Source: Streptomyces hygroscopicus subsp. hygroscopicus
GTDB taxonomy: Bacteria; Actinomycetota; Actinomycetes; Streptomycetales; Streptomycetaceae
Length of the DNA: 64,000 bases
Assembly: GCF_030269125.1 (NCBI RefSeq)
Contig: NZ_BSSM01000001.1
Span: forward strand, 806,001-870,000
Reading direction: 5' to 3'
Below the pieces are notes generated by a model, which was given only the letters and a program-made list of their open reading frames with translations, searched no databases and was not told where the DNA came from. Each line of letters starts with the position of its first letter. Position 1 is the first letter of the stretch. Below are positions 17,345 to 27,785 of the stretch, one piece after another. Position numbers and translations under genes: made by a program.

Positions 17345-20077
17345 ATGTCGGACACCGTTGCTCGATTCAGACGCCTACTGTGGCGTTCTGTGGTCGGCAG
17401 GAGACGGCGGACCGTGGCCGGGCAGGTCTTCCTGCTCCAGGTGGCCCTGGTGGTGCTGCTGGTGCTCAGCGGTGTCGTCGCCCTCTACCTCCAGTCCGAA
17501 CGGGACGCCCAGGCCGAGGCCCGGCGCCGTTCCGTGGCGGTGGCGCAGACCTTCGCCCACTCCCCCGGCGTCCTCCAGGCACTGGCCGCCCCGCAGCCCT
17601 CCAAGATCCTCCAGCCGCTCACCGAGGCGGGCCGCAAGGCGGCGGGCGTCGACTTCATCGTCGTCATGGACACCCATGGCATCCGGTACACGCACCCGAT
17701 GCCGAGCAAGATCGGCCACCGGTTCGTCGGCGACATCGCGCCCTCGCTCGCCGGACGGACCTACACGGAGAGCGTGCACGGACCGCTGGGCCACGAGATG
17801 CAGGCCACCGTGCCCATCGAGGACGACCACGGCAAGGTCACCGCCCTCGTCTCCGCCGGGCTCAAGGTCAAGAACGTCACCAGCGAGGTGAACCGGCAGG
17901 TCCCGATCATCCTGGCCACCGGGGCCGGCGCCCTCGCGGTGTCGACCGGCGGCACCGCGCTGGTCGGGCGGCGGCTGCGGCGGCAGACCCACAGCCTCGC
18001 CCCCGACGAGATGACCCGGATGTACGAGCACCACGACACGGTGCTGCACTCGGTGCGCGAGGGCGTCCTCATCGTCGGCGACGACGGCCGGCTGCTGCTC
18101 GCCAACGACGAGGCCCGCCGCCTGCTGCGGCTGCCGCCCGACGCCGAGGGCCGCCACCTGTGCGAGCTGCCCGGCCTCGACCCCGAGACCCTGGAGCTGC
18201 TGGCCTCCGGGCGCGAGGCCACCGACGAGGTGCTCTTCGCCGGGGAGCGGCTGCTCGCGGTCAACCAGCGGCCCACCGACCGCGGCGGCGCCCCCGGCGG
18301 CACGGTGGTCACCCTGCGCGACACCACCGAACTCCAGGCCATCTCCGGCCGCGCGGAGGTCGCCAGGGAGCGGCTGAAACTGCTCTACGACGCCGGCCTC
18401 GGCGTCGGCACCAGCCTGGACGTGCGGCGCACCGCGGAGGAGCTGGCGCGGACCGTCGTACCGCGCTTCGCCGACTACGTCAGCGTGGACCTGGACGACG
18501 GCGTGCTGCACGGCGAGGAGCCCGCACCCACCGCGGGCACCCTGCGGCGCATCGCCGTGCACGGCATCCGGAGCGACCACCCCCTCTACGAGCGGGACCG
18601 GCTGATCGACTTCAAACCGTTCACGCCCCAGGCCCGTGGCTACGGCACCGGCCGCCCCGAACTGGTGCCGGACCTGGCCGCCGCCACGGACTGGCGGGCC
18701 CAGGACCCGCAGCGCACCGACAGAATCCTCGAATACGGCATCCAGTCCCTCATCTCGGCCCCGATCCGGGCCCGCGGGGTCGTGCTGGGCATCGCCAACT
18801 TCTACCGGGCCAAGCGTGACCCCTTCGACGAGGAGGACCTGTCGCTGGCGGACGAGCTGGTCGCCCGCGCGGCCGTCAGTGTCGACAACGCCCGCCGCTA
18901 CGCCCGTGAGCACGCCCTCGCGGTCACCCTCCAGCGAAGCCTGCTGCCGCGCGCCCTGCCCGAGCAGAGCGCCCTGGACGTCGCCTACCGGTATCTGCCG
19001 GCGCAGTCGGGCGTGAGCGGGGACTGGTTCGACGTGATCCCGCTGCCGGGCAGCCGGGTGGCGCTGGTCGTCGGCGACGTCGTCGGGCACGGTCTGCACG
19101 CCGCCGCCACGATGGGCCGGCTGCGGACCGCCGTACACAACTTCTCGACCCTCGACCTGCCGCCGGACGAGCTGCTCAGCCACCTGGACGACCTGGTCGG
19201 GCGCATCGACCAGGACGAGGGCCTCGCGGAGGACTCGGGCATCGTCGGCGCCACCTGTCTGTACGCGATCTACGACCCGGTGACGCGCCGGTGCGCGATG
19301 GCACGCGCCGGGCATCTCGCGCCCGCGCTGGTGCGTCCCGACGGCAGTGTCACCTTCCCCGAGCTGCCGGGCGGCCCCCCGCTCGGGCTCGGGGGCATGC
19401 CGTTCCAGACGGCGGAGCTGGAGCTGGCCGAGGGGACGCAGCTGGTGCTGTACACCGACGGGCTGATCGAGGACCGCACGCGCGATCTGGACGAGGGCAT
19501 GGAGCTGCTGCGCCGGGCGCTGGCCGGGCATCCCGACCGCTCCCCGGACGCGAGCTGCGGTGCGGTGGTGGAGGAGCTGCTGCCCCACGGGCCCAAGGAC
19601 GATGTCGCGCTGCTCGTCGCGCGCACGCGCGCGCTCACGTCCGCGCAGGTGGCCGACTGGGACGTGCCCAGCGATCCGTCCGCCGTCTCCGGGCTGCGGC
19701 GCGCCGTGACCGGGCGGCTGGAGGAGTGGGGCCTGGAGGAGCGTGCCTTCGGGATGGAGCTGGTGCTGAGTGAGCTGGTGACGAACGCGATCCGCTACGG
19801 CTCCCAGCCGATCCGCCTGCGGCTGATCCGGGACCGGGCGCTGATCTGCGAGGTGGCCGACGGGAGCAACACCTCGCCGCATCTGCGGTACGCGGCGACG
19901 ACGGACGAGGGTGGCCGGGGGTTGTTCCTGGTGCAGCAGATGACGGAGCGGTGGGGGACGCGGTATTCGCCGCAGGGGAAGGTGATCTGGGCGGAGATGG
20001 CCCTGCGAGGGGAGCCGCCGGGTGTGCCGGGGTTCTCCCCGGAGGCGTTCGAAGCGCTGGAGCCGGACGGCTGGTGA
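17345..20077 (+). CDS. SpoIIE-type phosphatase sensor (Cache-PAS-GAF-PP2C-HATPase)
   Basis: About 910-aa membrane sensor. A first membrane helix (about 26-48, VFLLQVALVVLLVLSGVVAL) and a second (about 188-207) enclose an extracellular single Cache domain like that of CitA/DcuS sensors, with FIVVMDTHGIRYTHP. A PAS domain (about 225-335, starting near MYEHHDTVLHSVREGV), a GAF domain (about 350-515), a PP2C/SpoIIE phosphatase (about 530-750, with GDWFDVIPL and GDVVGHG) and an RsbW-type ATPase (about 770-895, with ELVTNAIRYG and GRGLFLVQQM) follow. It probably dephosphorylates an anti-anti-sigma factor in response to an external ligand and may also act as the anti-sigma kinase. ATG at 17345 is preferred because residues encoded upstream are low-complexity. 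Confidence 0.9.
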   Translation: MSDTVARFRRLLWRSVVGRRRRTVAGQVFLLQVALVVLLVLSGVVALYLQSERDAQAEARRRSVAVAQTFAHSPGVLQALAAPQPSKILQPLTEAGRKAAGVDFIVVMDTHGIRYTHPMPSKIGHRFVGDIAPSLAGRTYTESVHGPLGHEMQATVPIEDDHGKVTALVSAGLKVKNVTSEVNRQVPIILATGAGALAVSTGGTALVGRRLRRQTHSLAPDEMTRMYEHHDTVLHSVREGVLIVGDDGRLLLANDEARRLLRLPPDAEGRHLCELPGLDPETLELLASGREATDEVLFAGERLLAVNQRPTDRGGAPGGTVVTLRDTTELQAISGRAEVARERLKLLYDAGLGVGTSLDVRRTAEELARTVVPRFADYVSVDLDDGVLHGEEPAPTAGTLRRIAVHGIRSDHPLYERDRLIDFKPFTPQARGYGTGRPELVPDLAAATDWRAQDPQRTDRILEYGIQSLISAPIRARGVVLGIANFYRAKRDPFDEEDLSLADELVARAAVSVDNARRYAREHALAVTLQRSLLPRALPEQSALDVAYRYLPAQSGVSGDWFDVIPLPGSRVALVVGDVVGHGLHAAATMGRLRTAVHNFSTLDLPPDELLSHLDDLVGRIDQDEGLAEDSGIVGATCLYAIYDPVTRRCAMARAGHLAPALVRPDGSVTFPELPGGPPLGLGGMPFQTAELELAEGTQLVLYTDGLIEDRTRDLDEGMELLRRALAGHPDRSPDASCGAVVEELLPHGPKDDVALLVARTRALTSAQVADWDVPSDPSAVSGLRRAVTGRLEEWGLEERAFGMELVLSELVTNAIRYGSQPIRLRLIRDRALICEVADGSNTSPHLRYAATTDEGGRGLFLVQQMTERWGTRYSPQGKVIWAEMALRGEPPGVPGFSPEAFEALEPDGW

Positions 20078-20099
20078 GCGGGCACGGGGGTACGGCGAA

Positions 20100-20130
20100 G
20101 GGCCGCACCCCCGCACCGGGGATGCGGCCC
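20100..20130. terminator. Bidirectional terminator between the SpoIIE gene and acnA
   Basis: GGGCCGCA pairs with TGCGGCCC, with an inner CCCC/GGGG stem, between the convergent stops at 20077 and 20152. Confidence 0.8.
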
Positions 20131-20151
20131 TCGACCGCCGTTCCTGGCCGC

Positions 20152-22947
<2,796 letters not shown>

Positions 22948-22966
22948 CTAAGTTAGCCTCGCCTTA
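22948..22966 (-). promoter_or_regulatory. Iron-box-like site upstream of acnA
   Basis: Read on the acnA strand, TAAGGCGAGGCTAACTTAG matches the DmdR/IdeR iron-box consensus TTAGGTTAGGCTAACCTAA at 14 of 19 positions. It is about 80-95 bp upstream of the acnA GTG. Iron control of an iron-sulphur enzyme is plausible; binding is inferred. Confidence 0.55.
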
Positions 22967-22998
22967 CCGGAGTGGCGACCACGATGCGCCTCGGCAGA

Positions 22999-23016
22999 TA
23001 TCTCGATGTCGAGATA
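22999..23016 (-). promoter_or_regulatory. Perfect 18-bp palindrome upstream of acnA, TamR-type candidate
   Basis: TATCTCGA-TG-TCGAGATA, a perfect 8-2-8 palindrome about 130 bp upstream of acnA. In S. coelicolor the MarR-family regulator TamR controls aconitase and related genes; a MarR-type site of this shape is expected in this promoter. The exact TamR consensus is not recalled with certainty. Confidence 0.5.
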
Positions 23017-23086
23017 ACTCTAGTACATGGGTGCCGGATGGTCATGCCGGGCCGCTCTGTCCGCTGTCATCCAATCGAGGCGTTTA

Positions 23087-23110
23087 CTCAGCGAACCCAG
23101 TCGTTCGGCC
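23087..23110 (+). repeat. Transposon left-end repeat 1
   Basis: 24-bp sequence starting CTCAGCGAACCCAG and ending CGTTCGGCC. It matches repeat 2 (23117-23140) at 20 of 24 positions, in the same orientation, with starts 30 bp apart. It lies just upstream of tnsA, where TnsB-binding repeats of a Tn7-like element are expected. Confidence 0.75.
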
Positions 23111-23116
23111 TTCCGT

Positions 23117-23140
23117 CTCAGTGAACCTAGCCGTTCGGGC
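23117..23140 (+). repeat. Transposon left-end repeat 2
   Basis: 24-bp sequence starting CTCAGTGAACCTAG and ending CGTTCGGGC; the second direct copy of the putative TnsB-binding site, 15 bp before the tnsA start codon. Confidence 0.75.
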
Positions 23141-23154
23141 TAATCGCGCTGGGG

Positions 23155-23913
23155 GTGCTGGTGGCCGTACCGGCTGGGATGGATCTCGCAGGGCCTTATG
23201 TCGAGCTGTCGTACGTGGACGCCCTACGTCAGCGGCAGCGTCGTCCCCTGCTGGACTGTGTGACGGCCCGGTTCGAGGACGCGGCACCAGTACGGCCGTT
23301 CCAGTGGTCCCGTGGGGAACGTCACTTCGCCGGCTGGTACTGGGCGGCGACGACCGGGCAGCACGTGGGCTTCGAGTCCTGGCTGGAGCGCGACCGGCTT
23401 GTGCTCATGGACTTCGATCCGCAGGTGGCGGGGATCGCCTCGCAGCCGTTCTGGCTGCACTGGCACGACGGGGCACGGGAGCGTCGGCACGCTCCGGACT
23501 ACTTCGCACGCCGGGTGGATGGCTCGGCGGTAGTCGTCGATGTCCGCGCGGACGAGCGGATGGAGCCGAAGGACGTGGAGGCGTTCGAGGTGACGCGGAT
23601 CGCCTGCGCTCAGGCGGGTTGGCACTTCGAGCGGGTCGGGGTGCCGGAGCCGGTGTTGCTGGCGAATGTCCGGTGGCTGTCCCGCTACCGGCACCCGCGA
23701 TGCCTGCATCCCCCGGCTGCGGACCGCCTGCGGGAGGTCTTCGCGGCGCCGGGACCGCTGCTGCCCGGGGCTGATACGGCGGGTGACCGGCTCGCGACGC
23801 TGCCCGCGCTTTTCCATCTGCTCTGGCGTCAGGAACTGGTTGCCGAGGACCTGCCGGTCCAGTTGCTGGGTCCGCGCACGGTCGTGGGCCGGGTCGAAAG
23901 GGGTGGCCATTGA
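23155..23913 (+). CDS. tnsA: TnsA-like transposase endonuclease subunit
   Basis: 252-aa protein from a GTG start. The N-terminal part has the restriction-endonuclease-like core of TnsA: FESWLERDRL supplies a Glu, HAPDYFARR the Asp, and VVVDVRADER the third acidic/basic strand, in the order seen in actinobacterial TnsA-like proteins. TnsA cuts the 5' ends of the transposon so that the element is excised by full double-strand breaks (cut-and-paste). The last codon overlaps tnsB (TTGA). A Cys/His-poor C-terminal region of about 110 residues probably contacts TnsB. Confidence 0.85.
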   Translation: MLVAVPAGMDLAGPYVELSYVDALRQRQRRPLLDCVTARFEDAAPVRPFQWSRGERHFAGWYWAATTGQHVGFESWLERDRLVLMDFDPQVAGIASQPFWLHWHDGARERRHAPDYFARRVDGSAVVVDVRADERMEPKDVEAFEVTRIACAQAGWHFERVGVPEPVLLANVRWLSRYRHPRCLHPPAADRLREVFAAPGPLLPGADTAGDRLATLPALFHLLWRQELVAEDLPVQLLGPRTVVGRVERGGH

Positions 23914-25769
23914 ACAGGCAGGGGCGGAAGGTCCCGCCCACAGCCCGGCTCGCGGAGTTTCCCGAGACAGCGGCTGAACAGGCACTTTGGTGGGAGAATC
24001 ACATCCTGGAGGTGCTGCACGGGCTGCCGCCGGGGGCGTCCGATAAGGCAGTGGCGCGGTCGGAGTTCGACCCGAGACAGCACTCGTTGGCTGAGCGCGA
24101 GCGGGCCAAGGCGGCAGAGTTGACGGCGGCCGGGCACAAGGTGACGGCCAGCGGGATCAAGCAGCGGCGCCAGCGCTACCAGCGTGACGGGCTGGTCGGA
24201 CTGGCCGACGGCCGGTCGGCCAAGCAGATGCCGGCCTTCGGCAAGGTCGATGCGGCAGTGGTGGAGGCGATGCGGCAGGCGATCGACGAGACGACCGAGG
24301 ACTCGTCGAAAACCATCGGATTCATCGTCTGGCGGACCAAGCAGATCCTGGCAGGCCGTGACGAGGTTCCTTCCCGGGCCACTCTCTACCGGCTCTACAG
24401 CAAGTTAGCAACGGGCACGCATGCGACGGGTTCGGCCCGCACACGCCGGTCGATCAAGGCACGGCCGTGTGGTCCGTTCGGGGAGGTTCCGGCCAGTGCC
24501 CCGGGCGAGCTGATGCAGATCGACTCGACCCCGCTGGATGTGCTGGTGCGCTTGGACGACGGGATCGCTGAGAAGGTCGAGCTGACGGCGATGGTCGACA
24601 TCGCAACGAGGTCGATCACGGCGGCGGTGCTGCGGCCGACCACGAAGGCTGCGGACGCGTCCGCGCTGCTGGCTCGCAGCGTCACCCCGGAGGCGATGCG
24701 GCCCGGCTGGTCAGAGGCCCTGCGGATGTCCCGTTCGGTGCTGCCGCACCGGCGGTTGCTGACGTTGGACGAGCGCCTGGAGCACGCGGCGGCCCGGCCG
24801 GTGATCGTGCCGGAGACGATCGTCTGCGACCACGGCAAGGTGTTCGTCTCGCGGAACTTCCGGGCCTCCTGCCGGTATCTGGGCATCAACCTGCAACCAG
24901 CCCACAAGGCAACGCCGACCGACAAGGGCACGATCGAGAAGACTCTGGGCTCGGTGGCCACGCTGTTCGCCCAGTTCGTCGCGGGCTACACCGGCTCGAC
25001 CACGGACCGCCGTGGCCGGAAGCTGGAGGACGGGCCGCTGTGGTCTCTGCCTGAACTCCAGAACCTGCTCGACGAGTGGGTCATCGCCGTCTGGCAGACC
25101 AGGCCGCATGACGGGCTGCGTGATCCGCAGGCGCCGAGGCGGGCGTTCTCGCCGAACGAGAAGTACGCAACACTGCTTCAGTCCTGCGGCTACGTTCCGG
25201 TTCCGTTGAATGGTGAGGACTACGTCGAACTGTTACCCGAGCGGTGGCAGGCGATCAACAACTACGGCATCCGGATCAAGCACCGCACCTACGACAACGG
25301 CGAACTAGGCCCGCTGCGCCGCCAGCACTCCGGGGTAATGGAGAAGAAGGGCTTGTGGGAAATTCACCACGACCCCTACGACATCTCCCGCATCTGGGTA
25401 CGCGACCGCCGACGCAATCGGTGGATCACCGTTTTCTGGAAGCATCTCCACCGCGTCGGTGTCCCGTTCGGGGAACTGGCCTGGGATCACGCCTGCGAGC
25501 AGGTGCCCGGCGGCACCGAGGAGCAGATCGCGGACGCTGCCGCCGCGCTGCTGCGGCGGGCCCACGACGGCCCCGCCCCGAAGAAGGGGCCCGCTGCCAA
25601 ACGGTCCCGCCGCGTCGCCGCACGGACCCGGGCCACCGCCCCTGAACGGCCGGCCCCCGATCCATCCGCCGACGAGACCGTTCAGGAAGACCAGGCGGAC
25701 ACCGAGCTGGCCGAAGTCATCCCGCTAGGTCTGTTCGACCCGCTCGCGAATCCCTGGAGGCGTCCGTGA
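23910..25769 (+). CDS. tnsB: TnsB-like DDE transposase (Mu/Tn7 family)
   Basis: 619-aa transposase with a TTG start overlapping the tnsA stop. N-terminal helix-turn-helix region (about 40-120, with KVTASGIKQRRQRYQRDG) precedes an rve-type catalytic core. The DDE residues are visible in LMQIDSTPLDV (first Asp), ETIVCDHGKVF (second Asp) and TDKGTIEKTLG (Glu). A Mu-transposase C-terminal beta-barrel follows (WQAINNYGIRIKHRTYDNGE). A basic, Pro-rich tail probably recruits TnsC. Two TTA leucine codons (24405 and 25233) would make translation depend on the bldA tRNA in Streptomyces. It binds the end repeats and joins 3' ends to target DNA. Confidence 0.92.
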   Translation: MNRQGRKVPPTARLAEFPETAAEQALWWENHILEVLHGLPPGASDKAVARSEFDPRQHSLAERERAKAAELTAAGHKVTASGIKQRRQRYQRDGLVGLADGRSAKQMPAFGKVDAAVVEAMRQAIDETTEDSSKTIGFIVWRTKQILAGRDEVPSRATLYRLYSKLATGTHATGSARTRRSIKARPCGPFGEVPASAPGELMQIDSTPLDVLVRLDDGIAEKVELTAMVDIATRSITAAVLRPTTKAADASALLARSVTPEAMRPGWSEALRMSRSVLPHRRLLTLDERLEHAAARPVIVPETIVCDHGKVFVSRNFRASCRYLGINLQPAHKATPTDKGTIEKTLGSVATLFAQFVAGYTGSTTDRRGRKLEDGPLWSLPELQNLLDEWVIAVWQTRPHDGLRDPQAPRRAFSPNEKYATLLQSCGYVPVPLNGEDYVELLPERWQAINNYGIRIKHRTYDNGELGPLRRQHSGVMEKKGLWEIHHDPYDISRIWVRDRRRNRWITVFWKHLHRVGVPFGELAWDHACEQVPGGTEEQIADAAAALLRRAHDGPAPKKGPAAKRSRRVAARTRATAPERPAPDPSADETVQEDQADTELAEVIPLGLFDPLANPWRRP

Positions 25770-26797
25770 CCATCTCCGAACCGGCAACCCGGCACACCAC
25801 GCTTCAGAAAGCAGATGCCGAGGCCAACCGGCAGTTGACCACCCTGGATGGATGGCGGAAGTTCGCAGCCGGCCCACCCAGCCCTCCGGTCCTGCTCACT
25901 CCCGCCGAACTGGCCAGGCTCACTCCGACCGAGCGGGCGCTCTATGACGACGATCGACTCGACCACCACGCACGGATGCTGGTGGTCGCCACCTCGTTCG
26001 TCGAGAAGACCGTGGTCTGCGGCCGACGGCTGGTCCTGCTCAACCGGCACGCGATCAGCGCCCGCCGCGGCCTGATGGTCTCCGGGCTCCCCGGAACGGG
26101 CAAGACCAGCGCGATCATCCAGCTCGGGCTCGCCCACGAACTCCTCGACCGGGCCCGCCACCCGAACCTCACCGACCGCATCCCAGTGCTCTATATCACC
26201 GTCCCGCCCGCGGCGTCCGCCCGCATGGTCGCGGCCGAGTTCGCGCGCTTCCTGGGGCTACCGGTCCGGGCCAGATCAAACATGACCGACATCATCGAAG
26301 CGGTGGTCGGCGTCTGCACGGACACCCGCACCGGTCTGGTTCTAGTTGACGAAATCCACAACGTATCGCAGGTCACACGGGCCGGGGCCGAGGTCTCCGA
26401 CACCCTGAAGTACTTCTCGGAGCGCATCCCCGCGACGTTTGTCTACGCAGGCATCAACCTCGACACCAGCGAGCTCTTGGCTGGCACCCGGGGCGCTCAG
26501 ATCGCAGGCCGCTTCACCCTCGTCCCGACCCGCCCATTTCCCTACGGCGCCGAGTGGAAGGGGCTGGTCGCAACCATGGAGAAGACCCTGCTGCTCCATG
26601 ATCACCCGCCAGGCAGTCTGGTCAAGCTGGACCGCTACCTCCACAAGCGGGCCGACGGCATGATCGGCGCGCTCTCCCACGCGATCCGGGGCGCCGCGAT
26701 CGACGCAATCCTCAGCGGAACAGAACGCGTGACCAAGGCAGGGCTCGACGCAATCCCCCTGGACCATGCCGCAGAAGCGGCGAAGAAGGGCCGCTGA
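25766..26797 (+). CDS. tnsC: TnsC/TniB-like AAA+ ATPase
   Basis: 343-aa AAA+ protein from a GTG overlapping the tnsB stop (GTGA). Walker A is GLPGTGKTSAI (about residue 110), Walker B is GLVLVDEIHNV, and the sensor region reads FVYAGINLDTSEL. TnsC filaments bridge the target selector TniQ and the transposase TnsAB and impose target immunity. The length is normal for the TniB type, which lacks long extensions. Confidence 0.92.
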   Translation: MTISEPATRHTTLQKADAEANRQLTTLDGWRKFAAGPPSPPVLLTPAELARLTPTERALYDDDRLDHHARMLVVATSFVEKTVVCGRRLVLLNRHAISARRGLMVSGLPGTGKTSAIIQLGLAHELLDRARHPNLTDRIPVLYITVPPAASARMVAAEFARFLGLPVRARSNMTDIIEAVVGVCTDTRTGLVLVDEIHNVSQVTRAGAEVSDTLKYFSERIPATFVYAGINLDTSELLAGTRGAQIAGRFTLVPTRPFPYGAEWKGLVATMEKTLLLHDHPPGSLVKLDRYLHKRADGMIGALSHAIRGAAIDAILSGTERVTKAGLDAIPLDHAAEAAKKGR

Positions 26798-26798
26798 A

Positions 26799-27435
26799 GT
26801 GTCCCGCCCGCTGCCAGAGCTGCCTCGCCCGCTGGCTCCGCTGCCCGTCCGGCTGCGCCCCTGCGTCGGCGAGATCACCGACTCCTACGTCCGCCGTCTG
26901 GCGCGCGAACCATCTCAAGCCGAGCTACCTCCACTGCTTCCTCAGCGGACCGCCCTTCTGGTTCGGCAAGCCCCAGCTGGATCGCCTGGCTGCGGTTTCC
27001 GGCCGCTCCGAGCAGCATTTGGACCGGGCGCTCGCTGACGCCAGCTCCCCGCGCGGCCGCATGAAGCCCAATCCGCGCACTGCTAAAACCGAGCTATTCC
27101 CCGGCCAGCCCCATCTCGCCTTGCTCATCTACATCGACGCCCGCAGAGGCCACACCATTCAGGACCTGGCCCTGCGGCACGGTCTCCCTCGCCGTCTCAT
27201 CCGCCTCGCCCTAGACACGATGCAGCCGCCTCCCCGAGGAGTCGAACGGGACCATTCGCATCTGGATGCCGACCTCATGGAGCCCATCCAGGCCATGCTA
27301 GATCAGGGCCTTGGACCGAAACAGATCTGGCTGAACCTCATGGACGACCACGACGTCTCCATGTCCTACTCACTCCTCCGCCACTACGTCCGCTTGCGCT
27401 GCCCTCAGCGCTACGCTCCGACATGGCAGTCCTGA
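26799..27435 (+). pseudogene. tniQ: TniQ-like target-selection gene with a frameshift
   Basis: The GTG start is 1 nt after tnsC. The first frame reads LPVRLRPCVGEITDSYVRRLAR, the typical TniQ N-terminus. At about 26900 the reading must move to another frame, which continues NHLKPSYLHCFLSGPPFW and runs to the stop at 27435 (PQRYAPTWQS). Homologues read RRLARANHL at this point, so two bases have probably been lost in the GCGCGCG run. Together the two parts give about 211 residues: a TniQ domain and a C-terminal helical domain (IQDLALRHGLPRRLIR). TniQ links target recognition to TnsC. The break predicts a disabled element unless frameshifting is programmed or the base call is wrong. Confidence 0.8.
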
Positions 27436-27785
27436 CCCCGCCTGGCACACCGCCGCAGAGGCCGATCAACTCCCTTACTCATTAAGGAATTAAGGCCCTT
27501 TGCGTCGGTGTTCACTGATAGCGTGGTTCCTGGCGATGGTTCGCCGGGAAAACCGAACGCGCCGTTCCGCGAAAGCCATTCGCGGCCGACGAGACCAGCA
27601 TGGCTTCTCCATGGCTGCCGAACGTTCCGGTGACACCGCGCGCGCTCCGTCCGTCAGGTCCGAGACTGTCTCGCTCCGTCCGGTCGGCACGCCGGGGCTC
27701 AGATGTCCGCGTCTGCCCGTGCGTTGATCGCACGCCCACACGGCGTGCCACGCCTGCACGCCCTGAGCCCTCAAGAGGGTGGCAG
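27436..27785 (+). other. 350-bp spacer after the transposition genes
   Basis: No convincing gene. It contains short stretches resembling inverted pieces of the 24-bp end repeat, such as GTTCACTGA at about 27511 and CCGAACG near 27552, but no full copy. It probably holds the promoter of the operon starting at 27786. Confidence 0.4.
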
